A stretch of 64,000 nucleotides of DNA from Kribbella sp. NBC_00382 (GCF_036067295.1 NZ_CP107954.1:1984001-2048000), one strand, 5' to 3'; shown: positions 8,832-17,755, counted from the stretch's first letter. Translations and numbers: made by a program. The notes: generated by a model not told the origin, from the letters alone.

Positions 8832-9332
8832 ATGGTCACCCGGGGCGACGACTTCGACGACTTCGTGCGGGGAACCTCGACGAGGTTGCTGCGTACGGCG
8901 GTACTGCTCACCGGCGACCGGCCTGCGGCGGAGGATCTCGTCCAGGAGGTCTACGAGCGTGTCTACGTGCGCTGGCGCTGGATCCATACCGCTCCCGAGG
9001 CGTACGCCCGCAAGACGCTGGCCAACCTGGTCGCGAACCGCTGGCGGCGCAAAGGGCGCAAGCCGGAGTCTCTGGTCTCCGAACACGCCGACCAACCGAG
9101 CCCTGACCGCGCCGACGACATCGTCACCCGCGACCAGCTGGTGACGGCGCTCCAGGAGTTGCCGCCACGGATGCGGGCCGTGATCGTGCTCCGGTACTAC
9201 GAAGACCTCACCGAGGCCCAGACGGCCGAAGCGCTCGGCTGCTCGGTCGGCACGGTCAAGAGCCAGACCTCGAGAGCCCTCGACAAGCTCCGCCTGACCA
9301 CCGAACCAGCGATCCTGGAAGGACTGCGATGA
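8832..9332 (+). CDS. SigE-family ECF RNA polymerase sigma factor
   Basis: A 166-residue sigma-70 factor with only regions 2 and 4. Region 2 covers about residues 8-75 (AAEDLVQEVYERVYVRW) and region 4 about 105-155 (LPPRMRAVIVLRYYEDLTE, then ALGCSVGTVKSQTSRALDKL). This is the short SigE-type group that is abundant in actinomycetes. The ATG at 8832 follows AAGGGGG. The stop overlaps the next gene by four bases (ATGA), and that gene encodes a one-pass membrane protein likely to be its anti-sigma partner. The MHS permease gene is divergent 84 bases away. Confidence 0.92.
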   Translation: MVTRGDDFDDFVRGTSTRLLRTAVLLTGDRPAAEDLVQEVYERVYVRWRWIHTAPEAYARKTLANLVANRWRRKGRKPESLVSEHADQPSPDRADDIVTRDQLVTALQELPPRMRAVIVLRYYEDLTEAQTAEALGCSVGTVKSQTSRALDKLRLTTEPAILEGLR

Positions 9333-10711
9333 CCGACACCGAGCTCAAGCACCGACTGACCGCGGCGGTCGACCACATCGACGCCCCTTCCGACCTGGTC
9401 CACCGGGTCCGCAAAGGCGGCACCTCGCGGTTGCGCCGTCGCCGTCTGACCGCTCTGGTCGCGGCCGGGCTGACCCTGGTCGCCATCGCCGGGGCGAGCA
9501 CTGTGATCCAGTACCTGCCGACGCCGGCCCCCGCCCATCCGAACATCAGTGACTCCGGCGGCATCGGCAGCGGCGACCCGTACGGCTTCATGATGAAGGG
9601 CAAGACCCGCGGCGACCTAGCCGGCGACAAGGCGTTCCTCGCGGCCGCGGTCACCGCCTGGGAGCAGGGCCGGATGAAGGGGTACGACAAGGAACGCGGC
9701 ATCTACGACGACCTCCGCGGCGAGTCGAAGGTCTACTGGGCGGGCAACACCCCGGCGGGCAAGGCCGCGATCGTCGTCCAGAACTCGTTCCTGCACGAGC
9801 ACGGCAACATGCAGATCGACCAAGAAGGCATCCACACCCTGGTCGGCTACGTCGGCACGGACGCCACCGGCAAGACGGTGTACATCACCGGCAGCTACCC
9901 GACCCCCGGCCCCTCGCTCGACGCCGCGGTCGTGACCGGGCCGGCCAAGAAGCAGCAGGCGATGGTCGTGATCGACCTGGGCAAGGACATGGGCTGGGCC
10001 TACAAGCGCGAGTACACGAAGGCGGGCGGCAGCGTCCGGAAGTACACGCCGCTGAAGTTCGAGGACGGCGTCAGCGTGGTGAAGGTCCCGCTCGGCACCG
10101 ACCCGTACGCGCTCCAGGTCAGCCTGATGCCACCGGACGAGAAGGAGGGCTACCGGGTCGTCAACGGGCTGGCGCCGGCGACGAGCACCGAGGACTTCGA
10201 CCAGCGACTCTGGACCGGGGACAAGCAGGCTGACGGTTCGGTCAAGAACGTCACCTGGCCGATGACGAGCGGCGCCGGCGCCCTGGCGGCGAGTGCGAAC
10301 GAGAACTTCGTGCTGGCGCTCATGGGTGGGAGCGATCCGAGCGCCCAAGGCACCTATCTGCCGGCCTGGGTGGGCTACGGGATCACCCCGAACGGCTCGA
10401 CGGTGCTGCTGAGCGAGCTCCAGTTCGACCCGGATCCGACCCATCTCTACGCGGTGATCATCCCGAAGAGCGGCCAGGCGAAAATCGTCGAGGGTGGCGT
10501 ACCGGACCCGGCGGTGCCGCTGCCGGTCAGCATCAAGCTGCCCGGCAACCAGGGCTGGGCCGTCGCCGCCAAGGACGCCGACCTGTCCTACCGGTTCGGC
10601 ACCGCCGCTTGGAGCGCTCCCCGCAAGAACGCGCTCCTCGTCCCGGCCGGCGCGGGCGCCTCGGTCAAGGTCACTCGCGGCACCAGTACGAAGATCGTCC
10701 GGCTGCTCTGA
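9329..10711 (+). CDS. One-pass membrane protein, candidate anti-sigma partner with a large extracellular domain
   Basis: A 460-residue protein translationally coupled to the ECF sigma gene by an ATGA overlap. The N-terminus of about 38 residues is cytoplasmic (TELKHRLTAAVDHIDAP, Arg-rich to RLRRRR), followed by one membrane helix (about 40-62) and an extracytoplasmic region of about 400 residues with no recognised domain. No zinc-binding HxxxCxxC anti-sigma motif is present. In related actinobacterial loci such membrane proteins restrain the sigma factor, and the unusually long outer part could be a sensor. The anti-sigma role is inference from position and topology. Confidence 0.75.
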   Translation: MTDTELKHRLTAAVDHIDAPSDLVHRVRKGGTSRLRRRRLTALVAAGLTLVAIAGASTVIQYLPTPAPAHPNISDSGGIGSGDPYGFMMKGKTRGDLAGDKAFLAAAVTAWEQGRMKGYDKERGIYDDLRGESKVYWAGNTPAGKAAIVVQNSFLHEHGNMQIDQEGIHTLVGYVGTDATGKTVYITGSYPTPGPSLDAAVVTGPAKKQQAMVVIDLGKDMGWAYKREYTKAGGSVRKYTPLKFEDGVSVVKVPLGTDPYALQVSLMPPDEKEGYRVVNGLAPATSTEDFDQRLWTGDKQADGSVKNVTWPMTSGAGALAASANENFVLALMGGSDPSAQGTYLPAWVGYGITPNGSTVLLSELQFDPDPTHLYAVIIPKSGQAKIVEGGVPDPAVPLPVSIKLPGNQGWAVAAKDADLSYRFGTAAWSAPRKNALLVPAGAGASVKVTRGTSTKIVRLL

Positions 10712-10741
10712 GCGACGGCTGTCACTGTCCGCAGTGACATC

Positions 10742-10794
10742 TTGACACAACGTCCGCGCCGGTTGAGGATCGGGTCGCTATACCGGTTTAGCGA
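10742..10794 (+). promoter_or_regulatory. Promoter with a 20-bp palindromic operator before the GH18 gene
   Basis: A -35 element TTGACA (10742-10747) is followed after 17 bases by GAGGAT (10765-10770), a plausible -10. Immediately downstream, at 10775-10794, lies TCGCTATACCGGTTTAGCGA, a palindrome with a single mismatched pair centred on ACCGGT. A repressor bound here would cover the expected transcription start. The regulator was not identified. Confidence 0.55.
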
Positions 10795-10826
10795 TCACCC
10801 GCCCGCCCTCCACCAGGAGCTGATCG

Positions 10827-11753
10827 ATGAGTCCAGCGAACATCAGTAGACGAACCCTGCTGTCCGGTCTCGCGGCGACCACCGCCGTCGCCGCGACCGG
10901 CGCGGCGATCCCCGCCGAAGCCGCCGCCACCCGCGACTGCCGCGCCGCGGCCAAGACCGGGCCGGTGACGGTCGCCTACATCGAGGTGAATGACCACAGC
11001 ATGCTGAGCGCCGGCAAGTACACGCTGGCGAACGGCGGTGCGCAGGTGATCGACGTCGCGGTGATCTTCGCGGCGAACATCAACTACGACACGACCGCCA
11101 AGAAGGCGTACCTGTCCTTCAACCCGCAGGTGACGAACGTGCTGAACAACGTCGCCACCCAGGTCCGCCCGCTGCAGCAGAAGGGCATCAAGGTCCTGCT
11201 CTCGATCCTCGGCAACCACCAGGGCGCCGGGTTCGCGAACTTCCCGACCAAGGCCGCCGCCGAGGCGTTCGCCCAGGAGCTGGCCGACGCGGTCAACCGG
11301 TACGGCCTGGACGGGATCGACTTCGACGACGAGTACGTCGAGTACGGCAACAACGGCACCGGCCAGCCGAACGCCGACTCGTTCATCTGGCTGGTCCAGG
11401 CACTGCGCGCCAAGCTCCCGAACAAGCTCATCACCCTGTACGACATCGGCCCCGCGGCCGACCGGCTGGTCAGCGGCAGCCAGAGCATCCGCGAGACCTT
11501 CAACTACGCCTGGAACCCGTACTACGGAACGTGGGGCGTCCCGAGCGGCCCGAGCTCCAAAGCCAAGCTCTCGCCCGCCGCCATCTCCTACACCGCCACC
11601 AGCCAGAGCACCGCCGTCAGCCTGGCCCAGCGCACGGTGTCCGAGGGCTACGGCGTCTTCCTCACGTACAACCTCACCGAGTCCAACACCGCCACCTACC
11701 TCTCCGCCATCACCCAAAAGCTCTACGGCAGCAACACCGTCTATACGCCGTAG
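10827..11753 (+). CDS. Secreted endo-beta-N-acetylglucosaminidase (EndoH-like, GH18)
   Basis: A 308-residue secreted enzyme predicted to cut between the two core GlcNAc residues of high-mannose N-glycans. The N-terminus has a Tat-type signal (SRRTLLSGLAATTAVAA, cleavage near AEAAA). The GH18 active site is LDGIDFDDEYVEYG at about residues 166-179, the same DxxDxDxE pattern as Streptomyces EndoH, with the catalytic Glu last. Length also matches mature EndoH plus signal. The gene is monocistronic behind a palindrome-controlled promoter and its 3' end overlaps the convergent histidine phosphatase gene by 13 bases. Such enzymes let soil actinomycetes feed on fungal or plant glycoproteins. Confidence 0.92.
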   Translation: MSPANISRRTLLSGLAATTAVAATGAAIPAEAAATRDCRAAAKTGPVTVAYIEVNDHSMLSAGKYTLANGGAQVIDVAVIFAANINYDTTAKKAYLSFNPQVTNVLNNVATQVRPLQQKGIKVLLSILGNHQGAGFANFPTKAAAEAFAQELADAVNRYGLDGIDFDDEYVEYGNNGTGQPNADSFIWLVQALRAKLPNKLITLYDIGPAADRLVSGSQSIRETFNYAWNPYYGTWGVPSGPSSKAKLSPAAISYTATSQSTAVSLAQRTVSEGYGVFLTYNLTESNTATYLSAITQKLYGSNTVYTP

Positions 11754-12259
11754 ATCCACCCTGGCTGCCAGTCGAACGGCGCAGCCACCAGCTCCTCCAG
11801 CGACTCCTCGGCCAACAGGTGCTGCAATGCCCACCTGTTGGCCGAGTGCGCAACCACCAGCACCGTGCTGCCGGCATACAGGCGTCTGATGTCCCCGAGG
11901 AACGACCTGGTGGATTCGACGACCTCTCGATAGCTCTGCCCGCCAGGAAACGGCACGTCCACCCGCGCGCCCCGAGGCTCCAACTCTGCCCGCGGCCGCC
12001 CGTTGAGATCCCCGTAATTGCACTCCCGCAGCCGCCAGTCGATGAAGTGCGGCGCCTGGAGCCCGGCTAGCTCGACCGTCTGCACCGCCCGCCGCAGGTC
12101 CGAACTGAAGACCACGTCGACCCCCTGCCGCCTGGCGCCCAACGCGGCCGCCTCCTTGCGCCCTGCCGCGGACAGCTCTCCCGCCAACCACCCGGTGGCG
12201 ATGCCGTTCTCGTTGTCCAGCGTCGTCGCGTGCGTCTCGTAGATCAGCGTCGTCGGCAT
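11741..12259 (-). CDS. Histidine phosphatase family protein with altered RHG motif
   Basis: A 172-residue protein of the phosphoglycerate-mutase fold. The N-terminal strand reads LIYETHATTLDNENG where typical members have LxRHGxTxxN, so the His is kept but the preceding Arg is Thr and the Gly is Ala. Other active-site elements are present: SSDLRRAVQT, a Glu in LRECNYGDLNG and the second His in VVAHSANRWAL. The protein may therefore be a weak phosphatase, have another substrate, or be non-catalytic. Its 3' end overlaps the convergent EndoH gene by 13 bases, and it is divergent from the acyl-CoA dehydrogenase gene. Confidence 0.82.
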   Translation of the reverse strand: MPTTLIYETHATTLDNENGIATGWLAGELSAAGRKEAAALGARRQGVDVVFSSDLRRAVQTVELAGLQAPHFIDWRLRECNYGDLNGRPRAELEPRGARVDVPFPGGQSYREVVESTRSFLGDIRRLYAGSTVLVVAHSANRWALQHLLAEESLEELVAAPFDWQPGWIYGV

Positions 12260-12278
12260 GGCTCACAGTCAATCTGCT

Positions 12279-12324
12279 TTGCGTTCATTACTGGCCGGTA
12301 TATACTCAAGTTACTCGTGAGTAA
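12279..12324 (+). promoter_or_regulatory. Promoter and palindromic operator of the acyl-CoA dehydrogenase gene
   Basis: TTGCGT (12279-12284), a 16-base spacer and TATACT (12301-12306) make a good -35/-10 pair. The perfect 14-bp palindrome TTACTCGTGAGTAA (12311-12324) covers the expected start site, so a TetR-type repressor is likely. A related half-match, TTACTGACCAGTTT, occurs at 52177-52190 before another fatty-acid gene. Confidence 0.65.
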
Positions 12325-12345
12325 AGCTAGAGGTAGGGGAACCCT

Positions 12346-14205
12346 GTGAGCCACTACAAGTCGAATCTGCGGGACATCGAGTTCAATCTGCTCGAGGTGC
12401 TCGGGCGCGGTGAGGTGCTCGGACAGGGCCCGTACGCCGACATGGACGTCGACACCGCCCGTGAGGTGCTGTCGGAGATCGACCGGCTGGCGAAGAACGA
12501 GATCGCCGGATCGTTCGAGGACGCCGACCGGAACCCGCCGGTGTTCGACCCGGCCACCCACGAGGTGACGATGCCGGAGTCGTTCAAGAAGAGCTACCAC
12601 GCCTACATGGACGCCGAGTGGTGGAAGCTCGAGCTGCCGCCGGAGCTCGGTGGCCAGCCGACCCCGCCCTCGCTGCGCTGGGCCGCCGCCGAGATGGTGC
12701 TGGGCGCCAACCCGGCCGTGCACATCTACGCCGCCGGACCGAACTTCGCCCACGTGCTCTGGCGCAACGGCACCGACCGCGACAAGAAGATCGCCCAGAT
12801 CATGATCGACCGTGGCTGGGGCGCGACCATGGTGCTGACCGAGCCGGACGCCGGCTCCGACGTCGGCGCCGGGCGCACCAAGGCGACGCTGCAGGACGAC
12901 GGCACGTGGCACATCGAGGGCGTCAAACGCTTCATCACCTCGGGCGAGCACGACATGACCGAGAACATCGTCCACCTGGTGCTCGCGCGTCCGCAGGGCA
13001 TCGAGGGCGCCGGCGGTCCGGGTACCAAGGGTCTGAGCCTCTTCATCGTGCCGAAGTACGACTTCGACCCGGAGACCGGCGAGCTGACGGGTGAGCGCAA
13101 CGGCGCCTTCGTCACGAACGTCGAGAAGAAGATGGGCATCAAGGTCTCCACCACCTGCGAGATCACCTTCGGCGAGAACACCCCGGCGAAGGGCTACCTG
13201 CTCGGCGAGGTGCACGACGGCATCGCGCAGATGTTCCAGGTGATCGAGTACGCCCGGATGATGGTCGGCACCAAGGCGATCGCCACCCTCTCGACCGGCT
13301 ACCTGAACGCACTCGAGTACGCCAAGGAGCGGGTGCAGGGCGCAGACCTGACCAACCCGGCCAAGGACGCGCCCCGCGTGACGATCACGCACCACCCCGA
13401 CGTACGGCGCTCACTGCTCACTCAGAAGGCGTACTCCGAGGCGCTGCGCGCGCTGGTGCTCTTCACCGCGACGTACCAGGACCGCGCGGAGCAGGCCCGG
13501 TACGCCGGTGAGCACGACCTCGAGGCCGAGCGGGTCAACGACCTGCTGCTGCCGCTGGTGAAGGGCTACGGCTCCGAGAAGTCGTGGACGCTGCTCGGCA
13601 CCGAGTCGCTGCAGACCTTCGGTGGATCCGGCTTCCTGCAGGACTACCCGATCGAGCAGTACGTCCGCGACGCCAAGATCGACACCCTGTACGAGGGCAC
13701 CACCGCGATCCAGGGCCAGGACCTGTTCTTCCGCAAGATCATCAAGGACCAGGGCCAGGCGCTCGGCCACCTGTCCGAGCAGATCCAGGCGTTCGTCGCC
13801 TCCGAGGCGGGCAACGGGCGGCTGAAGGAGGAGCGCGGGCTGCTCGCCAAGGGCCTCGAGGACACCCAGAAGATCCTCGGCGTGATGGGCCAGGCGCTGA
13901 TGTCGAGCAACCCGCAGGCCGAGAACGGCGACCCGCGCAACATCTACAAGGTCGGCCTGAACACCTCCCGGCTGCTCTACGTGCTCGGCGACGTCGTCTG
14001 CTCCTGGCTGATGCTGCGGCAGGCCGAGGTCGCGCTGGAGAAGCTCGGCGGCGAGCTGTCCCCGGCCGACCAGGACTTCTACACCGGCAAGCTGGCCGCC
14101 GCGCAGTGGTTCGTCCGGTCGACGATGCCGACCGTCCGCGCCGAGCGGATCAAGGCCGAGCTGACCGACCTCGACGTGATGGACCTGCCCGAGTCGGCCT
14201 TCTGA
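12346..14205 (+). CDS. FadE5-like acyl-CoA dehydrogenase
   Basis: A 619-residue flavoenzyme. The first residues, [19 protein letters not shown], closely match mycobacterial FadE5, as does the length of just over 600 residues (classical acyl-CoA dehydrogenases are about 380-400). The acyl-CoA dehydrogenase core includes [14 protein letters not shown] (FAD and substrate binding), a middle beta-domain ([11 protein letters not shown]) and the C-terminal helical domain with [21 protein letters not shown] and [13 protein letters not shown]. Reaction: first oxidation of acyl-CoAs in beta-oxidation, probably broad chain length. The start is GTG 12346 with AGAGG/GGGGA upstream. The gene stands alone with its own regulated promoter and is followed by a hairpin. 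Confidence 0.93.
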   Translation: MSHYKSNLRDIEFNLLEVLGRGEVLGQGPYADMDVDTAREVLSEIDRLAKNEIAGSFEDADRNPPVFDPATHEVTMPESFKKSYHAYMDAEWWKLELPPELGGQPTPPSLRWAAAEMVLGANPAVHIYAAGPNFAHVLWRNGTDRDKKIAQIMIDRGWGATMVLTEPDAGSDVGAGRTKATLQDDGTWHIEGVKRFITSGEHDMTENIVHLVLARPQGIEGAGGPGTKGLSLFIVPKYDFDPETGELTGERNGAFVTNVEKKMGIKVSTTCEITFGENTPAKGYLLGEVHDGIAQMFQVIEYARMMVGTKAIATLSTGYLNALEYAKERVQGADLTNPAKDAPRVTITHHPDVRRSLLTQKAYSEALRALVLFTATYQDRAEQARYAGEHDLEAERVNDLLLPLVKGYGSEKSWTLLGTESLQTFGGSGFLQDYPIEQYVRDAKIDTLYEGTTAIQGQDLFFRKIIKDQGQALGHLSEQIQAFVASEAGNGRLKEERGLLAKGLEDTQKILGVMGQALMSSNPQAENGDPRNIYKVGLNTSRLLYVLGDVVCSWLMLRQAEVALEKLGGELSPADQDFYTGKLAAAQWFVRSTMPTVRAERIKAELTDLDVMDLPESAF

Positions 14206-14211
14206 GCTGAG

Positions 14212-14256
14212 GGGCGACTCCGCGGACGGTACCCCCTCCCTTCCGCCGAGTCGCCC
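14212..14256 (+). terminator. Hairpin terminator after the acyl-CoA dehydrogenase gene
   Basis: Two 15-base arms (14212-14226 and 14242-14256) pair with one mismatch around a 15-base loop, starting seven bases after the stop codon. There is no U tract, as usual for GC-rich actinomycete terminators. Confidence 0.65.
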
Positions 14257-14351
14257 TTCGATCCGCCCCGTTCTGCCCCTTGGCTGCCCGTCGATCTGCC
14301 CTGTCCGGGGCGCTCGATCCACGGAAGAGTTTCGCCCGAGTGGTACCGCAT

Positions 14352-14383
14352 CCCTGGCCCGGTCTCCCCTGTCCGGGCCAGGG
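14352..14383. repeat. Second hairpin in the gap before the envelope cluster
   Basis: An 11-base perfect inverted repeat, CCCTGGCCCGG and CCGGGCCAGGG, around a 10-base loop. The 14206-14475 gap otherwise holds no gene. It may be a second terminator or an RNA leader structure for the cluster that starts at 14476. Confidence 0.5.
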
Positions 14384-14475
14384 CAGCGGCTATTCACCGG
14401 AAGCTTCGGAACCGGTACGACCACAGCGGCGTCAGTGCAGAGGTGAACCACTCGAGACGTCGTAGGCTGAGCGCG

Positions 14476-15735
14476 ATGTCCGCCCGAATCCCCCGCCTCG
14501 GCGCGCTTCTTGCCGTCCTCGCGTTCCTCGCCCCGTCCCCCGCCGCCGCGACGCCGCCGGCCCCACCCGAGCTTCCGGATCAGATCGCCGCCGGCTGGAA
14601 GACCGACCGCATCTACGTGTACGACGCGTTGCGGCCGGGCATCCCGGCGTCCGAGCTGGCCCGGATCAAGGCCGCCACCCGTACCGTTCCGTTCGCCGTG
14701 TACGTCGCACTGTTGCCGCGTACGCCGAACCCGGACGAGGAGTGGCTGGACCTGCCCACCCTGCTGCAGGCACGCGTCGGGCAGCCCGGCCTCTACCTGG
14801 TGTGGACCGTCTCCAACGACTACTGGTCCGGCAGGGAGATCCTGATCCGGCCGGGCGGACTACAGGGGCGGGACCTCACCGGAGTACAGCTCGATGACAA
14901 GCAGGACAACGACGTCATCCCGGACCGGCCGGCGCCGCGCATCGTGCGGACGATCCAGCAGGCGGCGACGGCGTGGGACGGACGGGCCCTGCCGCCGGTC
15001 GCGGCCGACGATCTGATCAAAAGGCGCACGTACGACGACGAGGGCATGTCCGCGACGGACAAGGGCGACCGGGCCGCGTTCATCGGGATGGGCGTCGGCG
15101 GGGTGCTCGGCTTCTTCCTGGTCATCACGCTCACCCTGCGGCACCGCCGTAAGGCCAGCACCCCGCGCAAGCGTGGCACCGAGAGCGGCGTCACCAGGCC
15201 GGTCGACGTCTGGTCCGTGCGGGGCAAGGCCGACCGGTGGATCGTCAAGGCGGGCAAGACGCTCAAGCGCCTCGAAGCGCAGATCTCCCGGACCGATGTC
15301 ACCTCCGAGGTGCTGGACCAGCGCGACGACGCCAAGGCACGGCTGGCTGCAGCCCGTACGTTGCGCGCCGACGAGACCGGCGACCTCACCGCACCCGCTG
15401 GTGCGTTCGTACTGGCCCGGCAGGCGCACCAGGCCGCTAGTGGCCTCGATGTCCAGCCGCCGTGCTTCTTCAACCCACTGCACGAGCCGGGGACCGTACA
15501 GGCCTCCTGGTCCGACGAGACGGAAGTACCGGCTTGTGGGAGCTGTTCGAAGGTACTGGCGCGTGGCGAGACTCCGCGGGGGTTCCTGGTGTGGAAGAAG
15601 TCCGGTCTGCTGCACCTGGACCGCAAGGCCGTGCCCTACTGGACTCTGAACCCGAAGGAGCAGCCACTGGTGGCTACCGGCTTCGGTGCTCTCGAGGACG
15701 ACCTGACCGAGCGCGTCAGCAGGGGTGACCGATGA
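14476..15735 (+). CDS. Envelope protein A of a three-gene paralog cluster (unknown function)
   Basis: A 419-residue protein. It has a signal peptide (cleaved near SPAAA), an extracytoplasmic domain of about 120 residues (DRIYVYDALRPGIPASEL, then FAVYVALLPR and GQPGLYLVW), a membrane helix at about residues 195-217 and a cytoplasmic C-terminal part. The latter has a coiled helix-rich stretch, then a Cys motif: CFFNPLHEPG about 30 residues before CGSC, like a zinc ribbon. It ends in GFGALEDDLTERVSRG. Proteins B and C share the outer domain, and C shares the whole layout. The start could also be GTG 14443, giving a longer Arg-rich signal. The stop overlaps gene B by ATGA. No known family was recognised, though the outer domain is slightly reminiscent of TPM domains. 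Confidence 0.8.
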   Translation: MSARIPRLGALLAVLAFLAPSPAAATPPAPPELPDQIAAGWKTDRIYVYDALRPGIPASELARIKAATRTVPFAVYVALLPRTPNPDEEWLDLPTLLQARVGQPGLYLVWTVSNDYWSGREILIRPGGLQGRDLTGVQLDDKQDNDVIPDRPAPRIVRTIQQAATAWDGRALPPVAADDLIKRRTYDDEGMSATDKGDRAAFIGMGVGGVLGFFLVITLTLRHRRKASTPRKRGTESGVTRPVDVWSVRGKADRWIVKAGKTLKRLEAQISRTDVTSEVLDQRDDAKARLAAARTLRADETGDLTAPAGAFVLARQAHQAASGLDVQPPCFFNPLHEPGTVQASWSDETEVPACGSCSKVLARGETPRGFLVWKKSGLLHLDRKAVPYWTLNPKEQPLVATGFGALEDDLTERVSRGDR

Positions 15736-16394
15736 AGCGCCTTGGACTGTTGGTCCTGGCCGGCCTGTTCCTGTTCTTCACCTCTGTGCTCCCTGCCTCG
15801 GCTGCTGGGATCCCCAGCGACCCACGGGTGACAGCAGCGGTCGCTGCCTGGAAGACCACACCTCTGTACGTCGATCCGCTCTACAGCTCGCTAGACACCA
15901 AGGGCGTCGTCGAGCGGGTCTCCTCTGCACAGGTGCCGGTGTATGTCGCTCTGGTACCGACGGGGACCTGGTTCCAAGAGAAGGGCGACACCGTGCTGCT
16001 GGCGGGCTGGCTGGCCGCGGCCAACGGGAAGCCCGGTATCTACCTGGTCGTGGACGGCTACACCGTGATGGGCGCGGCTCACCTGGTCGCGGCGCAGGCC
16101 TACGGCAGCGCGACGTACGCGACCAAGGACGAGAGTGTGGCCGGGCAAGTCGGCGACTACCTGGACACTGTCCGGTTCAGCGACCGGTACGAGAAGGAAC
16201 CCGCCCGGACGACGCCCCAGCCGCCGAGGCCGGAGCGGACGTACGACAGGGACGAGGACCGGTTCACGGTGAAGTCGGCGATCGGCAACAGCCTGGGCGG
16301 GCTGACGCTCGGGCTACTCGGCGGGGCACTCCTCGCCGTACCTGTACTGGGACTGGCCGCACTGGTCGCCCATCGACGTGGAGGTCGGCTGTGA
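15732..16394 (+). CDS. Envelope protein B of the three-gene paralog cluster
   Basis: A 220-residue protein with a signal peptide (LFFTSVLPASAAG), the same outer domain as A and C (PLYVDPLYSSLDTKGV, VPVYVALVPTG, GKPGIYLVVDGYTV) and a C-terminal membrane helix at about residues 188-212 followed by a short basic tail. It lacks the cytoplasmic Cys-motif domain of A and C. It overlaps both neighbours by four bases (ATGA at 15732, GTGA at 16391), so the three products are probably made in fixed ratio and may form one complex (inference). Confidence 0.8.
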   Translation: MKRLGLLVLAGLFLFFTSVLPASAAGIPSDPRVTAAVAAWKTTPLYVDPLYSSLDTKGVVERVSSAQVPVYVALVPTGTWFQEKGDTVLLAGWLAAANGKPGIYLVVDGYTVMGAAHLVAAQAYGSATYATKDESVAGQVGDYLDTVRFSDRYEKEPARTTPQPPRPERTYDRDEDRFTVKSAIGNSLGGLTLGLLGGALLAVPVLGLAALVAHRRGGRL

Positions 16395-17638
16395 AGCGCG
16401 TACTGGTCCTGCTCGCCCTGCTCTTCGTCGCGGCTCCGTTGACCGCGACAGCCGCCGGGAACCAGACGCCGGCCGAGCGGGCGAAGCAGATCGCGACGGC
16501 GCTGACCAAGGACCCGCTCTACATCGACCCGGTCTACGCCCCGGCGATGCCGGAGGCCCAGCGGACCGGAGTACGGGCGAAGGCCAAGGCACTCGGCTAT
16601 CCGGTCTACACGATCATCCTGCCGCTGACGCCGGGCGACGCCTTCCAGGGCAAGGAGTCCAATGTCATCACGCTGGTCTCCGACGCGCTCCGCAAACCCG
16701 GCCTGTACGTCGTGGTCGACGGCGGTGGACGCTTCCCCTGGTACTCCGCGAAGGACCTCCCGCAATTGGACGAGGACAAGCTCAGCCCGGCTCGCGATCG
16801 CGCGCTGGACGACACCGGGTACGACGCGGGGCCTACTGAGGTTTTGACCCGCTTCTACGAGCTGCTGGCCGGTCCTGCGCTGCCTCAACCGACGCGCACG
16901 ACCTCCAGCGGCGGAGCTTCTTCTTCTGACAGTGATGACGAGGAGAGTGGTCTGTCGGGTGGGCAGATCGCGCTGGGGGTCATCGTGGCCGTCGTCGCGC
17001 TGATGGTCGCTCTTGGCCTCTTCCTCGGTCTCCGACGCCGTGGCGGTTCGGCCCAGCTGAGTCCACGTAAGGAGAAGGCGTTCAGCATTCCGCCGCACGT
17101 CGCCGCGACCGTCGCCGCCGAGCGCCGGCGCCGGTTGACTGCTGAGAACACTGCGGAACTCACCAAGCTCGGCTCGGATCTGGCCGCCTTGCCGACGGTG
17201 GCCGGCGCAGGGTTGCGACACCAGCAGCTCGCGTTGGATTGCCACGACGCTGCGGGGCGGGTGCTCGACGCTTCCCGCGACCTGGTCGACGTGGTGGGCG
17301 CGATGGTGCTGCTGGATCAGGGGCGACGCGAGTACGACGTCGCGCAGGCGCTCGCGGCCGGGCGCAAGCCTGTCGCAGTACAGCCGCTGTGTGCCTTCAA
17401 TCCCTTGCATGGAAGGGCATCCGGGCGACCGACCCAGGTCGAGTCCGACGGCGCCACATTGACGCTGCCGTTGTGCGCGGACTGCCGACGGGCGTTGAGG
17501 AGTGGCAACGCGCCGGCCTCGTTGCCTGGCGATGACGGGCCCTACTGGCATGGCGATGACCTGTGGGCGCGGACGTTCTTCGGCGCGTTGACGGATGACC
17601 TTCCGGCTGCGGTGAGCCGGGGTGAGTACCGGTCCTGA
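16391..17638 (+). CDS. Envelope protein C of the three-gene paralog cluster
   Basis: A 415-residue protein from GTG 16391. It has a signal peptide (ALLFVAAPLTATAAG), the outer domain (PLYIDPVYAPAMPEA, PVYTIILPLTPGD, KPGLYVVVDGGG), a Ser/Asp/Glu-rich linker (SSSDSDDEESG), a membrane helix at about 198-220 and a cytoplasmic region. This ends with CAFNPLHGRA, then CADCRR, and FFGALTDDLPAAVSRGEY. The Cys motif and the GAL-DDL-VSRG ending match protein A, so A and C are full-length paralogs. A much longer open frame extends upstream but overlaps gene B out of frame and lacks a proper start, so I reject it. Confidence 0.8.
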   Translation: MKRVLVLLALLFVAAPLTATAAGNQTPAERAKQIATALTKDPLYIDPVYAPAMPEAQRTGVRAKAKALGYPVYTIILPLTPGDAFQGKESNVITLVSDALRKPGLYVVVDGGGRFPWYSAKDLPQLDEDKLSPARDRALDDTGYDAGPTEVLTRFYELLAGPALPQPTRTTSSGGASSSDSDDEESGLSGGQIALGVIVAVVALMVALGLFLGLRRRGGSAQLSPRKEKAFSIPPHVAATVAAERRRRLTAENTAELTKLGSDLAALPTVAGAGLRHQQLALDCHDAAGRVLDASRDLVDVVGAMVLLDQGRREYDVAQALAAGRKPVAVQPLCAFNPLHGRASGRPTQVESDGATLTLPLCADCRRALRSGNAPASLPGDDGPYWHGDDLWARTFFGALTDDLPAAVSRGEYRS

Positions 17639-17755
17639 CGCCCCTGTCCCTGAGCCTGGCGTCAGGGCTGGTCTGGGGGTTCTGCCTGATCCGGCGGTCC
17701 GTAGTACCGGCCTACTGTCTTGCCACCAGGTGGGGACGAGCAGAGGTGGATGGCG

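Noticed and set aside
15725..17638. 637-codon frame covering gene B and gene C
   Set aside because: Its first 220 codons are out of frame with gene B, which has a signal peptide and conserved domain; the real gene C starts at GTG 16391.
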